From contig PCTK01000002.1 in assembly GCA_002786505.1 (NCBI GenBank), positions 1 to 5,088 of the forward strand: a stretch of 5,088 bases of DNA, written 5' to 3'. Shown here in pieces: positions 1 through 4,908 of the stretch. The first letter of the stretch is position 1. Every line of letters begins with the position of its first letter. The DNA is from Nitrospinae bacterium CG22_combo_CG10-13_8_21_14_all_47_10 (GTDB lineage: Bacteria > Nitrospinota > Nitrospinia > Nitrospinales > VA-1). The translations under genes and the position numbers were made by a program. The notes under the pieces are model-generated. The model was not told where the DNA came from. It did not search any database and saw only the letters and a program-made list of their open reading frames with translations.

Positions 1-30
1 GGATCTCGAAGTTCCTTATATTACAAGAAG

Positions 31-90
31 AGAGATTCTTCGCTGACGCTCAGAATGACATGCGAAAGAGTTTTTCAGCAACCTGCTAAA
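31..90. repeat. Dispersed-repeat-like intergenic element (two small hairpins)
   Basis: Positions 35-56 form an imperfect 22-base hairpin: ATTCT pairs with AGAAT, a tandem G/A mismatch follows, then GC pairs with GC around a 4-base loop. From 71 there is TTTTTCAGCAACCTGCTAA, in which AGCA and TGCT can pair around ACC. Both parts resemble short motifs I recall being scattered between genes of many environmental bacteria; that resemblance is from memory and not a search. No transposase or target-site duplication is visible. The element ends about 15 bases before the hspQ start codon, so any hspQ promoter must lie within it or to its left. Confidence 0.5.
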
Positions 91-104
91 TTCTGGGATT
101 TGGA

Positions 105-347
105 ATGAGTACGACAAAAGCAAAATTTTGCATTGGGCAACTGATTTGCCACAAACTGTTTGACTACCGGGGAATCATTTTGGGTGTGGACCTGGAGTTC
201 AAACAGACGGATGAATGGTATGAAAAGATGGCTCAAAGCAAGCCCCCTAAAGATAAGCCCTGGTATCATGTTCTGGTTCACCAGAGAGGTAGCCAGACCT
301 ATGTGGCGGAACAGAATCTGGAGCCGGATCCCGCCAGCAGAAATTAA
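105..347 (+). CDS. hspQ: HspQ/YccV-type heat-shock hemimethylated-DNA-binding protein (short form)
   Basis: An 80-residue protein spanning the YccV-like domain. Three family blocks are visible: FCIGQLICHKLFDYRGIILG at residues 8-27, PWYHVLV at 52-58 and TYVAEQNLEP at 65-74. The family folds as a small beta barrel. In enterobacteria HspQ was described as a heat-induced protein that binds hemimethylated oriC DNA and as a factor that steers Lon proteolysis; plant ClpF carries the same domain as a Clp adaptor. A role in protein quality control is therefore likely here but is inferred. The protein is about 25 residues shorter than E. coli HspQ, lacking the C-terminal tail beyond the barrel. The ATG at 105 has only a weak purine stretch upstream (GGGATTTGG). 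No clear promoter is seen in the 104 bases to its left. The next gene begins 17 bases downstream, suggesting an operon. Confidence 0.88.
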   Translation: MSTTKAKFCIGQLICHKLFDYRGIILGVDLEFKQTDEWYEKMAQSKPPKDKPWYHVLVHQRGSQTYVAEQNLEPDPASRN

Positions 348-364
348 CGAAAGGCTGTTTTTCA

Positions 365-880
365 ATGATCAATACGGTTAAAGAGTTCAAGGTCTGGCGT
401 GCCTATTTTTGTTTTTCACCAAAGGTCAAATCGACGATAGAGGGAATGAAGAGGTTGCGGCAAGGTGATAATGAGTTCCCCTACGGAAACCTGGAAAGCA
501 GTGTGTTATCGACCTGCTTTCTGGCTACAAAATACCAGCCCGAAAAAGATCAGGTGGACTCACGGAGAAGGATAGGGGGGCTACAGCTTCCTGTTTCCTT
601 CTTTAAAGAAGGTTCTACGCGCAAACCCCAAAATGTAGGCCGAAACAGTTTGATTTTGCATCTTTCGACTTTTTTAAGGTTTTATACGGCCGATGAATCT
701 TTATTCGACTGGGTCGGACAAAAAATCCCTAATTTTGGCCAGGGTCATCCTGATCTCGTGGCCGGATTTGTCAATGGTGTTTATAATGGTGAGAATATTC
801 TTCCTGCAGGGGTCGAGAGGTTTGTCATAAAATCCCGGAATGAGGGTATCCGCCTTGCCCATTGGAAACTGCAGGATTAA
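365..880 (+). CDS. Hypothetical protein, 171 aa, family not recognised
   Basis: I do not recognise this protein. It starts at an ATG preceded by GAAAGG about 9 bases upstream and lies 17 bases after hspQ, so it is probably co-transcribed. No signal peptide or membrane segment is visible, so it is probably cytosolic. The N-terminal third is basic and aromatic (residues 7-35, with FKVWRAYFCF at 8-17). The middle is rich in Arg/Lys and polar residues (60-90, including RRRIGG at 67-72). The second half looks like a folded domain, with SLILHLSTFLRFYTADESLF at 95-114 and a Gly/Asn-rich stretch around 122-145 (GQGHPD, GFVNGVYNGEN). There are no metal-binding Cys/His clusters, Walker motifs or helix-turn-helix that I can see. 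Reading frame length, ribosome binding site and tight spacing support a real gene. Confidence 0.75.
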   Translation: MINTVKEFKVWRAYFCFSPKVKSTIEGMKRLRQGDNEFPYGNLESSVLSTCFLATKYQPEKDQVDSRRRIGGLQLPVSFFKEGSTRKPQNVGRNSLILHLSTFLRFYTADESLFDWVGQKIPNFGQGHPDLVAGFVNGVYNGENILPAGVERFVIKSRNEGIRLAHWKLQD

Positions 881-945
881 TGGGTTTTTCTTTTCCTGGA
901 GCCGCCTGCACAATGGGGCGTTAGGGAATCGTTGGCGCCTTTACT

Positions 946-1488
946 ATGAAACCCGATTCGATATACAAGGGAATCCGTTATATCGGCATAGGACTCATCT
1001 TCTCCTCGCTGGCCTGGTCTTTTTATAAGGGAACGGGGCCAGAAAATCATCCCGGTGGGCCTGCTTTCAGCCGTGCGGTGGGGTTTTACACGGATGGGAA
1101 ATATGAAGATGCTCTTCAATATTATGAAGCCAGCATTCGGGAAAACCCGGACTTCATTCATGCTAAAAGAGGAAGAGCCCGGACGCTGATGCAGTTGAGA
1201 CGGGACCGGGAAGCCTTGCAAGCATTTAATGAAGTGCTTGAACTCGACCCAAACTCCGCAGTTTCTTTTGCAAACCGGGGCATCTTACAGGACCGGATGG
1301 GCTTGTACCCTCAGGCTATTGCTGATTATGACAAGGCCATAAAAATGGACCCTCATCTTGGAGAGGGATTGGACTGGTTCACCCGTTTTTTACAAGACCG
1401 CAAGGAAAACCCTCAGACGTTGACAGAAAGACTGCAAACTTTGCGCAGTTTGGCAGGGGATGGAAACGGCCCCGTCAAGCCAGGATAA
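946..1488 (+). CDS. Membrane-anchored tetratricopeptide-repeat protein
   Basis: A 180-residue protein with a single N-terminal hydrophobic segment (residues 12-27, YIGIGLIFSSLAWSFY), followed by a Gly/Pro-rich linker and three consecutive TPR units at about 40-70, 73-104 and 107-138. The TPR signature spacing is clear: the units end in ENPDF, LDPNS and MDPHL, and carry the G/A-x-Y and A-x-x-x-F/Y patterns (YEDALQYYEASI, REALQAFNEVLEL, PQAIADYDKAI). The tail (139-180) is charged and probably unstructured at its end. The hydrophobic segment lacks a lipobox Cys and an obvious cleavage site, so I read it as a signal anchor that displays the repeats outside the inner membrane. TPR domains bind other proteins; the partner is unknown. 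An in-frame TAG at 922-924 and no closer GTG or TTG leave ATG 946 as the only start, although its ribosome binding site is weak. The gap to the preceding gene is 65 bases. Confidence 0.85.
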   Translation: MKPDSIYKGIRYIGIGLIFSSLAWSFYKGTGPENHPGGPAFSRAVGFYTDGKYEDALQYYEASIRENPDFIHAKRGRARTLMQLRRDREALQAFNEVLELDPNSAVSFANRGILQDRMGLYPQAIADYDKAIKMDPHLGEGLDWFTRFLQDRKENPQTLTERLQTLRSLAGDGNGPVKPG

Positions 1489-1520
1489 ATTTTGTGGGCA
1501 GAAAAAGCTGTTGCTATTGG

Positions 1521-1538
1521 CCCCATTGGCTCATGGGG
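1521..1538 (+). other. Perfect 6-bp hairpin downstream of the TPR gene
   Basis: CCCCAT at 1521-1526 and ATGGGG at 1533-1538 pair perfectly around the 6-base loop TGGCTC, with a possible extra G-U pair outside. It lies 32 bases after the TPR stop codon and just before a second, U-tailed hairpin. No T-run follows directly, so alone it is a weak terminator; it may protect the 3' end of the transcript or act together with the next hairpin. Confidence 0.4.
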
Positions 1539-1551
1539 TGGCCTGATTCTT

Positions 1552-1580
1552 TGGCGGTCGCGTGAGTATACCGCCATTTT
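1552..1580 (+). terminator. Probable intrinsic terminator after the TPR gene
   Basis: TGGCGGT at 1552-1558 and ACCGCCA at 1570-1576 form a perfect 7-bp GC-rich stem with an 11-base loop, followed directly by TTTT at 1577-1580. The T-run is on the plus-strand side, so it should stop transcription coming from hspQ through the TPR gene before it enters the oppositely oriented gene ending at 1591. On the minus strand the stem is followed by AAAGAATC, which would not work as a U-tract. The T-run is short and the loop large, so termination may be partial. Confidence 0.5.
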
Positions 1581-1590
1581 GCTGGTCGGG

Positions 1591-1821
1591 TTAGATCCAG
1601 TCCTCCAGATCAAACTGTTCCCGGCATTCCCGGCTTCTCATATCCATAAACAAGTCCGCCTGGTCAAAGTTGAAATTAAAGTCTGCAATGGCTTCGCATT
1701 GCAACCCGGCGCCCTTGATTTTTTCTTCGTAGTTTGTCATTTCTTCAGAATTTCCAAATTCTAATACTACTGAAAATCCTGTTGCGGCAGAGAATCTGAT
1801 TAGTTTCCTATCGTTGTCCAT
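1591..1821 (-). CDS. Small acidic hypothetical protein, 76 aa
   Basis: I do not recognise this protein. It is strongly acidic and aromatic, with no membrane segment. Residues 6-22 (KLIRFSAATGFSVVLEF) look like a beta hairpin, 24-38 like a charged helix (NSEEMTNYEEKIKGA), and 46-60 form a Phe/Asp-rich stretch (ADFNFNFDQADLFMD). The C-terminus ends in FDLEDWI. Cysteines at 42 and 66 are too far apart to suggest a metal site. The ATG has GGAG four bases upstream, which is close but usable. The gene runs convergent to the TPR gene and divergent from the gene starting at 1956. Overlapping plus-strand reading in this area has only a TTG start and no sensible protein character, so the minus strand is the better choice. 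Confidence 0.6.
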   Translation of the reverse strand: MDNDRKLIRFSAATGFSVVLEFGNSEEMTNYEEKIKGAGLQCEAIADFNFNFDQADLFMDMRSRECREQFDLEDWI

Positions 1822-1955
1822 ATTTCTCCATGGAAAAAGTGCGGGTGTCGGTTAAAATCAAACAAACCCCATCATACGCTTTGCGAGCGGGGGAGACATA
1901 AAAATATTTCCCGGATAGTAAATTTTGAGTTCCGGACCGGCAGGAGATATTAAGA
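1822..1955. other. Divergent intergenic region with hairpin and possible minus-strand -10 box
   Basis: This 134-base gap separates two divergently read genes, so it should hold both promoters. On the minus strand TATGAT (complement of 1871-1876) is a 5/6 match to a -10 box and would give a leader of roughly 45 bases for the small acidic gene, but no good -35 box lies 16-18 bases away. The same place is part of a nested palindrome: CCCC 1867-1870, CGCT 1877-1880, AGCG 1886-1889, GGGG 1890-1893. For the plus strand, TTGCGA 1881-1886 followed after 18 bases by TATTTC is the best I can offer and is poor. Confidence 0.3.
1942..1946 (+). promoter_or_regulatory. Ribosome binding site deciding a GTG start
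   Basis: AGGAG at 1942-1946 lies nine bases before GTG 1956 and is the strongest Shine-Dalgarno match in the area. It supports GTG as the start codon of the gene that follows. Confidence 0.7.
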
Positions 1956-2429
1956 GTGAAATTGTATCATGCCTTTTCATTGATAGATTCATCCCGGCTA
2001 TTGTCGAACGAGAATTCAGAAAATTTTGTAAAGGTCGACTGGGTCTGTTACTTGCGCGACGAACCTCTTGTCCCTTACGAACAATTGATCGAGAATTTCC
2101 AGAACTTATCGAAAACCGCGAAATTATGGATTCAGCGTCGGGCCAATTATTTTTTATCCCACGAGGAAGTTGAGGAACTAAAGTTATACGTGGAAAAGCA
2201 ATACTCTTTTTCGGTAGAGGTGGAGGCGGCAAAAACTCCCCTCCGGGTAGAACAGCTTCCCCGTTTTAATGAGCAGGATATAACGGGGACAATTATCTTG
2301 CGTGACCGGGATGAGCCTTTTTCTCTTAGTGTGGGGATCATTGGTATGGTTTCAGGCCATAGAGATTTGATCAATATCCAAACGGTGGGGGAACTGCTGG
2401 GTGAAATTGACCGGCGCAACAAAAGGTGA
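1956..2429 (+). CDS. Hypothetical protein, 157 aa, family not recognised
   Basis: I do not recognise this protein. It begins with GTG, backed by AGGAG nine bases upstream. It is a soluble-looking, charged protein with no signal peptide or membrane helix. An acidic, helix-forming first half (residues 39-82, including WIQRRANYFLSHEEVEELKL at 58-77) is followed by a predicted beta-rich second half: SFSVEVEA at 84-91, GTIILRDRDEPFSLSVGIIG at 111-130 and HRDLINIQTVGELLGEI at 135-151. The second half reads like a small alpha/beta domain, but no catalytic or ligand-binding motif stands out. The C-terminus is basic (DRRNKR). Its stop codon is only 6 bases from the stop codon of the oppositely oriented pentapeptide gene, leaving no room for a terminator, so the two transcripts probably overlap. 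Confidence 0.75.
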   Translation: MKLYHAFSLIDSSRLLSNENSENFVKVDWVCYLRDEPLVPYEQLIENFQNLSKTAKLWIQRRANYFLSHEEVEELKLYVEKQYSFSVEVEAAKTPLRVEQLPRFNEQDITGTIILRDRDEPFSLSVGIIGMVSGHRDLINIQTVGELLGEIDRRNKR

Positions 2430-2435
2430 GGGGGT

Positions 2436-3164
2436 TTAGTTTTTGTGATCAAGAATTTCAAATGCGGTTTCCGAAGACCATTTTACTTTGAGGTAGTTGG
2501 GTAGAAGGGTTTTTTTGTCAATCATTGCAAGTTTGATCTGTTCACGGGTCAATCCCACCACATAGCGTAAATTGGCTCCACGCAGGTCAGCCCGGTTGAA
2601 GTTTGCGCCTTTCAAGTTGGCCCGGCTCAGGTTTGCGGTTTGCAGACCGGCATCTTCAAAGTCAACGTTATCAAGTCTTGCTCCGGAAAGGTCGGCTCCT
2701 TCCAGCTTGGTTCCCTTTAGTACGGATCCCTGCATGTGCATTTGCGCGCCTTTAATGTTCTGCATATTGGCCTCACTGCAATCGGCCTTTTTGACCCAGC
2801 TTTTAAACAACGCACATTCCCTGAGATTGGCTTTACTCAGGTTGGTCTCGCTCAAATTGGCCCCGCGCAGGTCGGCGCGCCTGATATAAGCGTACTGAAG
2901 GTTGGCTCCGCCCAGGTTGGATTTATTTAAATCTGCTCCACTAAGGTTTGCATTGGAAAGGTCTGCCTCGGACAGATCAGCATTAGAGATATTGGCTTCG
3001 CTGAGGAATATTTTTTTTAAATTTGCTCCGCGCATATCCGCGCCGCCCAGTTCCGCCCCCTTCAGATCAGCTCCTTCCAGATTGGCTCCTTTAAGGTCGG
3101 CGTTTTGAAGGTATTTTTTGGAACCTTCCAGTTTTTCCCTGAGTGATGGAGTGTGTTCAGTCAT
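2436..3164 (-). CDS. Pentapeptide-repeat protein, 242 aa, quadrilateral beta-helix
   Basis: Almost the whole protein is a tandem array of A(D/N)LXX pentapeptides. The central Leu/Ile/Met/Phe falls every five residues from about residue 24 to 199 without losing phase, giving about 36 repeats or nine helical coils. Such arrays fold as a right-handed four-sided beta helix. Relatives include DNA-mimicking gyrase protectors (Qnr, MfpA), but most family members have no known function and nothing here marks a gyrase role. Residues 1-18 form a charged lead-in (REKLEGSKKYL). The tail from 201 is non-repeat and carries VGLTREQIKLA and KKTLLPNYLK, a cap I recall from other long pentapeptide proteins. 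Residues 116-150 are irregular, with Cys 117 and 129, Met 134, 142 and 144, Trp 123 and a Gly at core position 139. No signal peptide is visible, so it is probably cytosolic. Its ATG overlaps the end of the upstream membrane gene by 8 bases, and AGGA directly abuts the ATG, so translation is probably coupled. Confidence 0.92.
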   Translation of the reverse strand: MTEHTPSLREKLEGSKKYLQNADLKGANLEGADLKGAELGGADMRGANLKKIFLSEANISNADLSEADLSNANLSGADLNKSNLGGANLQYAYIRRADLRGANLSETNLSKANLRECALFKSWVKKADCSEANMQNIKGAQMHMQGSVLKGTKLEGADLSGARLDNVDFEDAGLQTANLSRANLKGANFNRADLRGANLRYVVGLTREQIKLAMIDKKTLLPNYLKVKWSSETAFEILDHKN

Positions 3165-3699
3165 TCCTGTTTCTTAACTGATAAAAACGATAGGTGAAGG
3201 CCACCACCAGAGCCCCCGCCATGAGCAGTGCAATAGAAACCCCGGGAATCATTAATGCGATTGAAAGAGGAACAGACTCTAAAACCCATGAGAACAGTTT
3301 TTGCAGGCCCAGCCAGGACTCCGGGTGAGTCATCCATTGGTGGAAAGCCGTATTCTCAAACAGGAAGTTGAAAACTACAAAAAGCGGAAATTCCGTCCAG
3401 GTCCCATCCTGTAGCCAGATCAGAATCTGGTAACCGAAAAGGCTAAGTCCGGCCATGAAAAATATTAGGCCAAAGACTCCGGTAACGGTCAGCAGTGCGG
3501 TAATAATAAAATCCTGGAGAGTGAGCCGGGATCCCACAGAGCGAATATCGTTCCAGGCATTCAACAAACCTTTTTGGGCCAGGACTTTTAAGCCTTTAAA
3601 AAGTTCATTGAAAAACAGTCGCGCCGTTTCCATAGAACGGTAAAGGTGTGCAAGCCAGTCTTCATGATTGAACTGTGTTTGATGATTTTCTATATTCAT
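3157..3699 (-). CDS. Integral membrane protein of unknown function, 180 aa
   Basis: I do not recognise a named family. Residues 1-60 are soluble and amphipathic, with many Lys/Arg (R21, R27, K35, K38, K43, R53, R58), fitting a cytoplasmic N-terminus. A long hydrophobic stretch follows at 63-96 (IITALLTVTGVFGLIFFMAG and onwards), then an aromatic middle (104-138) with a semi-hydrophobic FPLFVVFNFLF and several Trp. A second strong membrane segment lies at 145-170 (LSIALMIPGVSIALLMAGAL and onwards), ending in the basic tail RFYQLRNRND. The simplest topology is two helices with both ends inside. The start is well supported: AAAGGAG lies 8 bases upstream of ATG. It is the first gene of a two-gene unit with the pentapeptide protein, sharing an 8-base ATG...TGA overlap, so it may anchor or partner that protein; this is inference from gene order. 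Confidence 0.85.
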   Translation of the reverse strand: MNIENHQTQFNHEDWLAHLYRSMETARLFFNELFKGLKVLAQKGLLNAWNDIRSVGSRLTLQDFIITALLTVTGVFGLIFFMAGLSLFGYQILIWLQDGTWTEFPLFVVFNFLFENTAFHQWMTHPESWLGLQKLFSWVLESVPLSIALMIPGVSIALLMAGALVVAFTYRFYQLRNRND

Positions 3700-3732
3700 A
3701 TGACTTTCTCCTTTCGGGAATTCCGATGAGGT

Positions 3733-3758
3733 GATAACTTTATAAAGGGATAGTTATC
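3733..3758 (-). promoter_or_regulatory. Leader hairpin upstream of the membrane/pentapeptide genes
   Basis: GATAACT (3733-3739) and AGTTATC (3752-3758) are perfect 7-bp inverted repeats around 12 bases. With the predicted start of transcription near 3761, this hairpin would form in the first 30 bases of the mRNA leader, upstream of the AAAGGAG ribosome binding site at 3708-3714. It shares two bases with the dyad at 3746-3778. It is AT-rich and could equally be a DNA-level protein site. Confidence 0.45.
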
Positions 3759-3778
3759 TTGCCCTTCAGTCTATCCCT
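3746..3778. promoter_or_regulatory. Operator-like 8-bp dyad centred on the predicted start of transcription
   Basis: AGGGATAG (3746-3753) and CTATCCCT (3771-3778) are perfect inverted repeats with a 17-base spacer, about 25 bases centre to centre. The dyad centre (3762) coincides with the +1 predicted from the minus-strand promoter at 3768-3796, and one arm overlaps the -10 box. That geometry suits a dimeric repressor site. The other arm lies in the transcribed leader, so an RNA hairpin spanning both arms is unlikely unless transcription starts further upstream. Confidence 0.45.
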
Positions 3779-3796
3779 CTTTAGCCTATTTATCAA
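3768..3796 (-). promoter_or_regulatory. Sigma70-type promoter for the membrane/pentapeptide gene pair
   Basis: Read on the minus strand, the -35 box TTGATA (complement of 3791-3796) matches 5 of 6 consensus bases. The -10 box TAGACT (complement of 3768-3773) matches 4 of 6, and the spacer is exactly 17 bases. Transcription would start near 3761, giving a leader of about 62 bases before ATG 3699. It is the best promoter match I found in the window. Confidence 0.55.
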
Positions 3797-3844
3797 CGGG
3801 AGCTTTTTAGAGCTGGGATTTTTTCTTTTCAGGCTCCTCTGTGG

Positions 3845-3873
3845 TTGGCAGTTTTTCCGGGTTGTGTTAGGTT
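3845..3873 (+). promoter_or_regulatory. Possible promoter for panE
   Basis: TTGGCA (3845-3850) matches the -35 consensus at 5 of 6 positions. With a 17-base spacer the -10 candidate is TAGGTT (3868-3873), only 3 of 6. It would start transcription near 3880, about 29 bases before the panE GTG. It lies back to back with the minus-strand promoter of the neighbouring gene pair. Confidence 0.3.
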
Positions 3874-3908
3874 GTTAAATTATGGACACTCTGAATGGAT
3901 AAGAAACA

Positions 3909-4853
3909 GTGAAAGTATTGGTTTTCGGGGCAGGCGCGGTGGGGTTGGGACTTTCCAGTTTTTTGATACAAGCGGGCCACCATGTCCATCTTGTCGGAAA
4001 AGAAGAAACGGTTTCCGCGCTGAAGAAAAACGGTTTAACACGCAGGGGAATTTTTGGCCAAGTCTGTTTTTCCCCGCAAAAATTTTCGGCCTCCACGACA
4101 TTGGATCTGACGGAGTCCTTTGACTTTTTTCTGGTTTGCATTAAAACATTTGATACGGAAAATGTTGCCCGCCAATTACGGTCAGAATGCGAAAATTACA
4201 GTCCCATTATTCTTTGCCAGAACGGTTGGGGGAACGCTGAAATTTTTACCCGTTATTTCCCCAAAAGCCAGATTTTTAACGCGCGGGTGATAACTGGTTT
4301 CACCCGGCCCGAACCGCATGTGGTGGATGTGACCGTTCACGCCCAATCTGTCCACTTAGGCAGTTTGTTTGATGGGGATTGCAATCAATTACAGGATTTG
4401 GCGATGGCTTTGAATCATGGGGGCCTTCCCAGCGCGGTTACCAGTGATATCAGTAAAGATCTGTGGGCAAAAATGCTTTATAACTGCGCGCTCAACGCTT
4501 TGGGGGCTGTCTTGCAAGTCCCGTATGGACATTTGGGTGAGAACGAAAACAGCCGACTGCTCATGGAACGGATTATCGAAGAAGTATTTCAAGTTATGCA
4601 CGGATTGGGGTATGGGAGCCACTGGGAAAGTGCAAAGGCTTACCTCAAAGAATTTTATAGTCGGCTGTTGCCCAGTACCTATGAGCACGAATCTTCAATG
4701 TTGCAGGATATCCGTGCTGGACGACAAACAGAGATTGAAGCTCTCAACGGAGTGATTGTGCGGGAAGGACAAAGGTTGAAGGTAGATGTTTCCTGTAATG
4801 AAACCATCCGCAACCAGATTCTGTTCCTGCAAAACAAACCCAAGCCAACATGA
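3909..4853 (+). CDS. panE: 2-dehydropantoate 2-reductase (ketopantoate reductase)
   Basis: A 314-residue member of the PanE/ApbA family, close to the usual length of about 300. The family reduces ketopantoate to pantoate with NADPH in the cytoplasm, a step of pantothenate and coenzyme A synthesis. The N-terminal Rossmann fold shows KVLVFGAGAVG (residues 2-12) with the GxGxxG loop. CIKTFDT (77-83) and CQNGWGN (103-109) supply the conserved Lys 79 and Asn 105. The C-terminal domain has the catalytic Lys 188 in DLWAKMLYN, with Asn 192 and Asn 196 in the usual spacing. SSMLQDIRAGRQTEIEALNG (262-281) holds Ser 263 and Glu 275, twelve residues apart as in the E. coli enzyme's Ser 244 and Glu 256. 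All key residues are present. The start is GTG at 3909: an in-frame TAA at 3900-3902 excludes anything earlier, and GGA lies nine bases upstream. Related reductases with other 2-oxo acid substrates exist, so substrate identity is likely rather than certain. Confidence 0.9.
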   Translation: MKVLVFGAGAVGLGLSSFLIQAGHHVHLVGKEETVSALKKNGLTRRGIFGQVCFSPQKFSASTTLDLTESFDFFLVCIKTFDTENVARQLRSECENYSPIILCQNGWGNAEIFTRYFPKSQIFNARVITGFTRPEPHVVDVTVHAQSVHLGSLFDGDCNQLQDLAMALNHGGLPSAVTSDISKDLWAKMLYNCALNALGAVLQVPYGHLGENENSRLLMERIIEEVFQVMHGLGYGSHWESAKAYLKEFYSRLLPSTYEHESSMLQDIRAGRQTEIEALNGVIVREGQRLKVDVSCNETIRNQILFLQNKPKPT

Positions 4854-4870
4854 GGTTAGATTCGCAATAT

Positions 4871-4885
4871 GGCTTTTAGCCTTTT
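4871..4885 (+). terminator. Weak possible terminator after panE
   Basis: GGCT (4871-4874) and AGCC (4878-4881) can pair around TTT and are followed by TTTT (4882-4885) and CCCC. It lies 18 bases after the panE stop codon in the 55-base gap between two convergent genes, which is the right place. The stem is only 4 bp, so it may be inefficient. Confidence 0.3.
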
Positions 4886-4908
4886 CCCCGTTGTGAGTGT
4901 ATTGAGAG

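Noticed and set aside
880..924. A 14-codon frame starting in the TAATG at the end of the unknown gene
   Set aside because: It is too short, has no supporting ribosome binding site and shows no recognisable leader-peptide pattern.
877..1221. Minus-strand 114-residue frame
   Set aside because: It is antisense to the clear TPR gene and has no family features.
1492..1764. Plus-strand 90-residue frame after the TPR gene
   Set aside because: It needs a TTG start, runs through both hairpins, has no recognisable protein character and lies opposite a better-supported minus-strand gene.
1858..2232. Minus-strand 124-residue frame
   Set aside because: It is antisense to the gene at 1956-2429, which has a strong ribosome binding site, and its Pro/Ser/Arg-rich composition suggests a chance frame.
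2572..3108. Plus-strand open frames rich in Ala/Pro/Ser/Arg opposite the pentapeptide gene
   Set aside because: They are antisense shadows of the 15-base-periodic pentapeptide coding sequence; their low-complexity repeats simply mirror it and they have no ribosome binding sites of note.
2570..3110. Apparent tandem DNA repeat or CRISPR-like periodicity
   Set aside because: The period is 15 bases and comes from pentapeptide codons. Units are degenerate, with no constant repeat and unique spacers.
3799..3829. AGCT-TTTTAG-AGCT hairpin followed by a T-run, read as a plus-strand terminator
   Set aside because: The stem is only 4 bp and no plus-strand gene ends upstream of it; the nearest upstream genes are on the minus strand.
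3875..4141. Minus-strand frames opposite the start of panE
   Set aside because: They overlap the conserved Rossmann-fold coding region of panE on the other strand and look like chance frames.
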